A stretch of 64,000 nucleotides of DNA from positions 1-64,000 of the forward strand of contig JAIUPL010000005.1 of NCBI GenBank assembly GCA_020160935.1, in the 5' to 3' direction. Both the position numbers and the translations under genes were made by a program. The notes under the pieces were generated by a model. It worked only from the letters and a program-made list of their open reading frames with translations, searched no databases and was not told where the DNA came from. This document shows positions 58,951-64,000 of the stretch, piece by piece. The first letter of the stretch is position 1, and each line of letters begins with the position of its first letter. Source of the stretch: Bacteroidota bacterium (GTDB taxonomy: Bacteria > Bacteroidota > Bacteroidia > Chitinophagales > Saprospiraceae).

Positions 58951-59085
58951 AACACGGATTACGCGGATTTTAGGCGGATTTTCACAGATTTTATGAGTGG
59001 TAAAGGGCGTTGGGCAACGATTTTTATACCCCTTCACCACTCATAAAATCTGTGAAAATCCGTCTAAAATCCGCGTAATCCGTGT
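58950..59085. repeat. Inverted repeat with GGATTTT-type arms
   Basis: ACACGGATTACGCGGATTTT and its complement, with further ATTTT words and an inner AGATTTTATGAGTGGT / CACTCATAAAATCT stem; loop around 59000-59032. The right arm runs into the next promoter box. Confidence 0.85.
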
Positions 59086-59093
59086 TACCTTTG
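59086..59093 (+). promoter_or_regulatory. TACCTTTG -7 box of the metal-handling trio
   Basis: 36 bases before the ATG at 59130. The last bases of the inverted-repeat arm overlap it. Confidence 0.6.
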
Positions 59094-59129
59094 CAACGTT
59101 TTCTACTTTCCGCTGTTTTTAGGGAAATC

Positions 59130-59621
59130 ATGTCTGCTGCTGTAAAAAAATCGATCGCCTGGACCTGGATGTTCGCGTTGCTCATCGCAACGGTGGGCGT
59201 AAGCGTACATCAGGTGTACTGCTACTGCGTAGGGGTGGAATCGATGTCGTTTTTTGCAATAGCCGATCAATGTGAGGGCCAGCGCGCTTCCGAGTCGGCG
59301 CAACCAGCCTGTTGTGCCAAAAAGGTGGCCGAGGAACGCTCTTGCTGTAAAAAAGATTCGAAAGGCTCCAAAAAAGGGAAACACGGCTGCACAAAAAAAT
59401 CCGTGCGCGTTTTTCAACTGAAGACGGAATTTACCCTCGAAGAAAAAGCAAGTGAAAAACACCTGCACTTCGACCTCGACCTGGCGACTCCACAGGTTTT
59501 TGCTGCTACAGTACTGGCAACGCTGCCGTCTGATCAGGTCAGCATTTCCACCTTCCCTAACCCTCCCCCACCCCTGTCAGGGCGCATGATTTGTGTGCGC
59601 CACGGCATTGCACGTTGTTAG
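59130..59621 (+). CDS. HYC_CC_PP-like Cys-rich membrane protein
   Basis: 163 residues from the ATG at 59130. A hydrophobic start (SIAWTWMFALLIATVGVSVH), then QVYCYC, CCAKK, CCKKDSKGSKK, and a Pro run (NPPPPLSG) near the end. The order Y-C, CC, PP matches the HYC_CC_PP family of Bacteroidota, often next to TonB receptors and HMA proteins. It may bind copper or another soft metal at the membrane. First gene of the trio. Confidence 0.75.
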   Translation: MSAAVKKSIAWTWMFALLIATVGVSVHQVYCYCVGVESMSFFAIADQCEGQRASESAQPACCAKKVAEERSCCKKDSKGSKKGKHGCTKKSVRVFQLKTEFTLEEKASEKHLHFDLDLATPQVFAATVLATLPSDQVSISTFPNPPPPLSGRMICVRHGIARC

Positions 59622-59705
59622 ATGATCTCAGTTGTTTCACGGCTTTAGAGCCGTTGACATGCGGGCAGCAGGCCCGTACTGTTTCATTTTTCAACAACTG
59701 TGCTT

Positions 59706-61946
59706 ATGAAAAACTTTTTAGTCCTCGTGGCAGGACTCCTTTTATATACTTCCGCTCTTTTTTCTCAAACGGCGACAGCCCTGACAGGCATGGTCACCAA
59801 CGACAAAGAAGAGTTGCTCATCGGCGCTTCCGTGTACTGGAAAGACACGCGCCAGGGCACTGTGACGGACACTTCAGGCCATTTCAGCCTGCCTTCCCGA
59901 ACGCAAGAATCCACATTGGTCATCAGTTATGTCGGTTACAACCCCGCCGAAATACAGGTATTGCCTGGTGAAAACAACCTATGGGTAGAAGTCACCGGCG
60001 TACATGAACTGCAGCAGGTAGTGGTGAGCGGGCAACAATTCGACTCGCACGTTTCCACGCTCGAAACCCGCAATGTGGAACATATTTCCCGCAAGGAACT
60101 GGGCAAAGCGCCCTGTTGCAATCTCTCGGAAAGTTTTGAAACCAACGGCGGCGTGGATGTAAATTATGCCAATGCACTGACCGGGGTCAAGGAAATTCAA
60201 ATGCTGGGCTTGCGCGGCGTGTACAGCCAGTTTATGGTCGAAAACCGACCCGATATGAACGGCATCGCCACACCTTTTGCATTTGAATACATCCCCGGCA
60301 CCTGGCTGGAAGGCATACAACTGGCCAAAGGCGCCAGTTCGGTGAAAAACGGTTATGCAGGTATTACCGGCCAGGTAAATGTGGAATTGATGAAGCCAAA
60401 GCAGGATAAACCCTTGTTTATCAATGGGTTTACTTCTACGGAAGGGCGCGGCGAACTCAATATGCACCTGAACCACAAAGGCAAGGGACGCGTGTCCAAT
60501 GGCCTGCTCATGCACGGCAGTTTTGTAAAAAACCGCTGGGACGTGAACCGCGACAATTTCTACGATTCACCCAACCGGCATCAGTTGAACGGGCTGTATC
60601 GGGTGTTTTATGAAAGCCCGGGCATATGCGGGCAATTCAACGTGCAGGCGCTGACCGACCGCCGCCAAAGCGGGCAAATCAGCCTGCTGCCCGGCCAGAA
60701 CCGCCTGTTTTCCATCGATCAGCAAAATGACCGCGTGGAAGTATGGGGAAAAGTAGGCTATGAAGGCGTAGGCGGCAAACCGTACAACCAGATCGGCAAT
60801 ATGATTTCGGCGTCGTGGCATCGCAGCCATGCGCTGTTCGGACCCAATACCTACGACGCGACCCAGAAATCGCTGTACTGGCAGAGTCTGTACCAAACCA
60901 TCATCGGCACTACCGACCACGGGCTGGTGATCGCGCCCTCGCTGCAATACGACGACATTCAGGAAAAAGTGAATGAAGGCGACCTGAGCCGCCGCGAAGC
61001 CGTGCCGGGCGCTATGGTGGAATACACCTACAGCAGGCCCAATCTGGACATGGAAATGCCCGATCTGGTGGTGGTGCTGGGCGCACGCGTCGACTGGAAC
61101 AGCCGTTTTGATCGCCTGTTGTTTACGCCGCGCCTCAGTGCGAAGTACAATTTTACCCCCAACAGTATCGTGCGCATTTCGGCCGGACGCGGTTTCCGCT
61201 CGCCCAATCTGATGGCTGAAAATATCAGCCTGCTGGCGGGTAATCGGTCGCTCCGCTTTGCCGACAACCTGGGACTGGAGGAAGCATGGAACTACGGCGT
61301 CAACTTTACCCAAAATTTCAAAGTAGCGCATCGGCAGGCTGCCTTTAGCATCGATGCGTATCGCACTGATTTTGTGCAGCAGATTCTGGCCGACGTAGAC
61401 CAGTCACCCGTGGAAGTGTTTTTTTACAACGTGCAAGGCAAGTCGTTCTCCAACAGCTTGTTGGCCACGCTGTCGTACAATATCCTTCCCGGATTCGATG
61501 TCAAATTAGTGTACAAATGGAACGACGTGCGCGCCACCTACGCAGACGGCGTGTTGCGGAAAATTCCGCTGGTAGCCCAACACCGCGGGCTGATCACGCT
61601 CGACTACACGACGCCGAACAAAAAGTGGATGTTCAATACACGCCTGCAAATCGTAGGCCCGCAACGACTCCCCGACAACTCGCAGGTGCCGCATGAATAC
61701 GTACACGGGTTCCCGGCCATAACGCCTACTTTTGGTATCTGGAATGCGCAGGTGACCCGCCGGATTGGCAAAAAACTCGAACTGTATGTCGGCGGCGAAA
61801 ACCTCAATGGCTACCAGCAGCACGAGGCCATCATCGCAGCCAACGAGCCTGACAGCCCCTATTTCAACGGCTCGCAGATATGGGCGCCCATGATGCGGCA
61901 GGTGGCTTACCTCGGTGTGCGTTTTGCGCCGGCAGGACTGGAATAA
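59706..61946 (+). CDS. TonB-dependent outer-membrane receptor
   Basis: 746 residues from the ATG at 59706. Signal peptide (NFLVLVAGLLLYTSALFSQ), a carboxypeptidase-regulatory-like domain (~23-100, GASVYWKDTRQGTVTDTSGH), a plug (ISRKELGKAPCCNLSESFET ... LGLRGVYSQFMVENRPD) and a 22-strand barrel ending GVRFAPAGLE. The CC in the plug is unusual for the family. Together with its neighbours it points to uptake of copper or a metal complex. Start by TTG two codons earlier is less likely. Confidence 0.9.
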   Translation: MKNFLVLVAGLLLYTSALFSQTATALTGMVTNDKEELLIGASVYWKDTRQGTVTDTSGHFSLPSRTQESTLVISYVGYNPAEIQVLPGENNLWVEVTGVHELQQVVVSGQQFDSHVSTLETRNVEHISRKELGKAPCCNLSESFETNGGVDVNYANALTGVKEIQMLGLRGVYSQFMVENRPDMNGIATPFAFEYIPGTWLEGIQLAKGASSVKNGYAGITGQVNVELMKPKQDKPLFINGFTSTEGRGELNMHLNHKGKGRVSNGLLMHGSFVKNRWDVNRDNFYDSPNRHQLNGLYRVFYESPGICGQFNVQALTDRRQSGQISLLPGQNRLFSIDQQNDRVEVWGKVGYEGVGGKPYNQIGNMISASWHRSHALFGPNTYDATQKSLYWQSLYQTIIGTTDHGLVIAPSLQYDDIQEKVNEGDLSRREAVPGAMVEYTYSRPNLDMEMPDLVVVLGARVDWNSRFDRLLFTPRLSAKYNFTPNSIVRISAGRGFRSPNLMAENISLLAGNRSLRFADNLGLEEAWNYGVNFTQNFKVAHRQAAFSIDAYRTDFVQQILADVDQSPVEVFFYNVQGKSFSNSLLATLSYNILPGFDVKLVYKWNDVRATYADGVLRKIPLVAQHRGLITLDYTTPNKKWMFNTRLQIVGPQRLPDNSQVPHEYVHGFPAITPTFGIWNAQVTRRIGKKLELYVGGENLNGYQQHEAIIAANEPDSPYFNGSQIWAPMMRQVAYLGVRFAPAGLE

Positions 61947-62000
61947 TGATTCAAAAACTCTGAAAACCGTCATTTTTTCACATTCAAACTACTTTTCAAT

Positions 62001-62345
62001 ATGAAATCTGCATTTTTGTTCAGCATACTTTTCCTGGCCCAACTGGGTTTTTCAGGCTTTTCCGCCCTGGATGGAGGCACTATGACCACCAAATTCAAGG
62101 TAGGCGGTAATTGCAATATGTGCAAAAAACGCATTGAAACGGCCGCCAAAATCGACGGCGTCATTTCTGCTGAGTGGGACAAGGAAACGCATATTCTGTC
62201 CGTCTCTTTTGATGAAAAAGTGGTAAAACCGCGCCAAATCCACCAGGCCATAGTAGCCGTCGGCCACGACACGGAACTGCTGCGTGCCGACGATGCCGTG
62301 TACGACAAACTGCATGAATGCTGCCATTACGACCGGCTGCATTAA
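62001..62345 (+). CDS. Secreted HMA-domain metal-binding protein
   Basis: 114 residues. Signal peptide (SAFLFSILFLAQLGFSGFSA) then one HMA fold with GGNCNMCKKRIETAAKIDGV (CNMC metal site, residues ~38-41) and VKPRQIHQAIVAVGHDT. A periplasmic copper or other soft-metal carrier. It lies 55 bases after the TonB receptor, so probably the same operon. The end is Cys/His-rich (HECCHYDRLH). Confidence 0.85.
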   Translation: MKSAFLFSILFLAQLGFSGFSALDGGTMTTKFKVGGNCNMCKKRIETAAKIDGVISAEWDKETHILSVSFDEKVVKPRQIHQAIVAVGHDTELLRADDAVYDKLHECCHYDRLH

Positions 62346-62356
62346 TTTTTTCTGCT

Positions 62357-62422
62357 TTCAAAAGCGGTCGGTGTTTGTAATATCGTACAAATGATATTAC
62401 CTTTGCCGCCGCTTTTGAAAAG
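62357..62422. repeat. Inverted repeat around the tRNA promoter
   Basis: CAAAAGCGG near 62360 and CCGCTTTTG at 62408 enclose the TACCTTTG box at 62398-62405. Short-armed version of the other hairpins here; the left side may also end the HMA unit. Confidence 0.65.
62398..62405 (+). promoter_or_regulatory. TACCTTTG -7 box of tRNA-Met
   Basis: 20 bases before the tRNA start, within the loop of a small inverted repeat. Confidence 0.7.
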
Positions 62423-62425
62423 CAT

Positions 62426-62499
62426 GGCGCGATAGCTCAGCTGGTTAGAGCGTGCGATTCATAATCGCAAGGTCGCGAGTTCAAGTCTCGCTCGCGCTA
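62426..62499 (+). tRNA. tRNA with CAT anticodon (Met elongator, or Ile with modified C)
   Basis: 74 nt: acceptor GGCGCGA/TCGCGCT (one G-T pair), discriminator A62499, D-arm GCTCAGCTGGTTAGAGC, anticodon arm TGCGA-TTCATAA-TCGCA, T-arm GCGAG-TTCAAGT-CTCGC. No features of an initiator tRNA. Confidence 0.9.
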
Positions 62500-62562
62500 C
62501 GACCTTTGTTCCCGGATTTTTCCTGTGTGGAGAATTCGGGATTTTTTTTGGGTGTCAGAAGG

Positions 62563-62730
62563 TGTTTTTGTGTTTTTGTGTTTTCGTGTTTTTGTGTTTT
62601 TGTGGGCTTCGCTCATGGCATTTTCAAGTGAATATGCTCTGAAATCAAGTTTCCTTCCCATTCCTTTGGACAAATACCAGGAGCGAAGCACACAAAAACA
62701 CAAAAACACGAAAACACAAAAACACAAAAA
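62563..62730. repeat. Inverted repeat with GTGTTTTT-type arms
   Basis: Left arm GTGTTTTTGTGTTTTTGTG; right arm CACAAAAACACAAAAACACG. Inner stem GTGGGCTTCGCTC / GAGCGAAGCACAC, shared with 54.5 kb. Loop about 60 bp. Confidence 0.85.
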
Positions 62731-62774
62731 AAAACACCTCATCCCCTCCCTCCTTCCCCATCAACAATTATCCC

Positions 62775-62782
62775 TACCTTTG
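62775..62782 (+). promoter_or_regulatory. TACCTTTG -7 box of coaX
   Basis: Nine bases before the ATG at 62792; it excludes the longer frame start at 62525 and implies a very short leader. Confidence 0.65.
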
Positions 62783-62791
62783 CGCCCGCAC

Positions 62792-63523
62792 ATGAATCTG
62801 GTGATCGACATCGGCAATACGCGCAGTAAAATTGGCCTGTTTCAGGAAAATACACTGGTCGAGCAAGCGAATTGGACGGACTGGACGTTAGCAGAACTGC
62901 TTCGGTACGGCAACCATAGTGGTGCAAATAACGTCTTGTTCAGCAGTGTGGCTGCTCCGAACCCTGCCCTGAAAGAAGGGCTGGAAGATCATTTTAACGT
63001 AGTGGAACTGACGCACGAAACGCCATTGCCTTTTCGCAACCTGTACCAAACCCCGCAAACGCTGGGCAAAGACAGGCTGGCAGGGGTAGCCGGCGCGCAG
63101 GCATTGTACCCGAACAGGCATTGTGTGGTGGTGGATTGTGGCACCTGCATCAAGTACGAATTACTCACAGCGAAGGCCGAATACCTGGGAGGCAACATTG
63201 CTCCGGGCGTTCGAATGCGGATTCAGGCGATGCACCATTTCACAGCGCGGCTGCCGGAAGTGCCGATGGAAATGCCGGAGCAAGCAGTGGGCGACAGTAC
63301 ACAAACAGCCCTGCAAAACGGCGCCATTCGGGGTGCCGTGCTGGAAATTGAAGGTTTTGTGCGTTTGTTCGGGCAGCAATTATCGCCCCTGCAAATCATT
63401 CTGACCGGCGGCGATGCTGCATTTTTGCTGCCTTTTTTGTCCGTAAGTAATCCCGGTATTTTGTACCAACCCGACCTGACGCTTTTTGGACTGAACCACA
63501 TTTTAAGACATCATTTTCAATAG
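62792..63523 (+). CDS. coaX: Type III pantothenate kinase
   Basis: 243 residues from the ATG at 62792. MNLVIDIGNTRSKIGLF (phosphate-1, residues ~1-17), GKDRLAGVAGAQALYP (~94-109), VVVDCGTCIKYELL (~115-128, catalytic Asp) and LGGNIAPGVRMR, then the adenine loop IILTGGDAAFL (~215). It phosphorylates pantothenate in the first step of CoA synthesis and is not inhibited by CoA. It is complete. Confidence 0.93.
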   Translation: MNLVIDIGNTRSKIGLFQENTLVEQANWTDWTLAELLRYGNHSGANNVLFSSVAAPNPALKEGLEDHFNVVELTHETPLPFRNLYQTPQTLGKDRLAGVAGAQALYPNRHCVVVDCGTCIKYELLTAKAEYLGGNIAPGVRMRIQAMHHFTARLPEVPMEMPEQAVGDSTQTALQNGAIRGAVLEIEGFVRLFGQQLSPLQIILTGGDAAFLLPFLSVSNPGILYQPDLTLFGLNHILRHHFQ

Positions 63524-63558
63524 GAAAAACGACATAAGTTTTTCATTTTCAATAAATT

Positions 63559-64000
63559 ATGCGCTTTTTAGCCTTTACCCTTTTTTGCCTGACCTCCGTT
63601 GCTGCCTGGGCGCAACCGAAACAAAATTCTCCGTATTCGCGCTATGGAATAGGCGATTTGCTGAGCCAATCGCTGGTACATCAAACCGCTATGGGCAGCC
63701 AGTTTGCCGCTTTCAATGACCCCTATCACTTGAATATTCAAAACCCTGCTTCTTTTGCCTTTTTGCGTACTACGGCATTTGAAACAGGCCTTTTTGCAAA
63801 GTACAGCCACCTGAAATCCAGCACAGCCACCAAAGACAACTGGTCGGGGAACCTGTCGTACCTGGCCCTTGGATTCCCGCTTAAAAGCCCGATCAACGAG
63901 GTGCTCGACCGGGAAAAAAATCCGTGGAAATACGGCATGGGCTTTTCTCTTACACCGTATTCCATCGTCGGGTACAACATCGAATCGTCGGAAACGGTGC
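63559..64000 (+). CDS. Outer-membrane beta-barrel protein, 3' partial
   Basis: The frame is open to the right edge, 147 codons. Signal peptide RFLAFTLFCLTSVAAWAQ, then NSPYSRYGIGDLLSQS, IQNPASFAFLRTTAFETGLF and FSLTPYSIVGYNIESSE, typical of FadL/OmpP1-like barrels of Bacteroidota. In these genomes such a gene often follows coaX. 35 bases after the coaX stop. Confidence 0.75.
   Translation, partial: MRFLAFTLFCLTSVAAWAQPKQNSPYSRYGIGDLLSQSLVHQTAMGSQFAAFNDPYHLNIQNPASFAFLRTTAFETGLFAKYSHLKSSTATKDNWSGNLSYLALGFPLKSPINEVLDREKNPWKYGMGFSLTPYSIVGYNIESSETV

Noticed and set aside
60567-61331. Minus-strand frame of 254 codons
   Set aside because: Shadow of the TonB receptor barrel.

Overview
The window is a Bacteroidota chromosome segment, possibly Saprospirales-like (lineage is inference). 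Evidence: a type IX secretion (T9SS) sorting domain, a TonB-dependent receptor, a HYC_CC_PP-type protein, mevalonate decarboxylase, and repeated Bacteroidota promoters (TAnnTTTG at -7, TTG about 20 bases upstream).

Layout. 1-1316: 3' end of a DUF4331/T9SS gene, a large inverted repeat, tRNA-Ser and tRNA-Pro. 1317-38055: a 36.7-kb element inserted in the 3' half of tRNA-Pro and bounded by a 48-bp perfect direct repeat. It is essentially a whole plasmid: iteron origin and RepA, ParA with a small partner, primase, SSB, S24 peptidase, MOBF relaxase, coupling-type ATPase, RadC-like and ArdC antirestriction-type genes, RusA and a resolvase. It also carries a defence block on the minus strand (P-loop protein, type III Res and Mod, SMC-like ATPase with a HEPN-like motif, small protein, SNF2 helicase, TIGR02391-like protein, Fic protein). 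It ends with a membrane gene that may use -1 frameshifting and a tyrosine integrase beside attR. No mating-pore genes are visible, so it looks mobilizable rather than self-transmissible.

38056-46529: a second accessory segment. A four-gene operon (PLD-helicase, 70-aa protein, DndD-like ATPase, 161-aa protein) resembles parts of Dnd phosphorothioation loci but has no modification genes. It converges on a PIN-like nuclease gene and a 5'-truncated ATPase gene cut off by a complete IS256-family element. The IS seems to have deleted its left neighbour and half of a chromosomal hairpin.

46530-64000: ordinary chromosome. Radical SAM/SPASM protein, PKD-like protein, ATP-grasp protein, secreted proteins, GH25 lysozyme, M28 and M43 peptidases, bacilliredoxin, rhodanese, PASTA protein, mevalonate decarboxylase, a probable metal-handling trio (HYC_CC_PP, TonB receptor, HMA protein), tRNA-Met(CAT), type III pantothenate kinase, and the start of an outer-membrane protein. 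Many gaps here hold hairpins whose outer arms are 7-10-bp tandem repeats, often directly upstream of a TAnnTTTG promoter.

All family names come from reading motifs; no search was run. Points most worth checking: the six-gene type III-centred operon, the Dnd-like operon, the frameshift site at 36044-36050, the plasmid/integrative hybrid, and the heptamer-arm hairpins.
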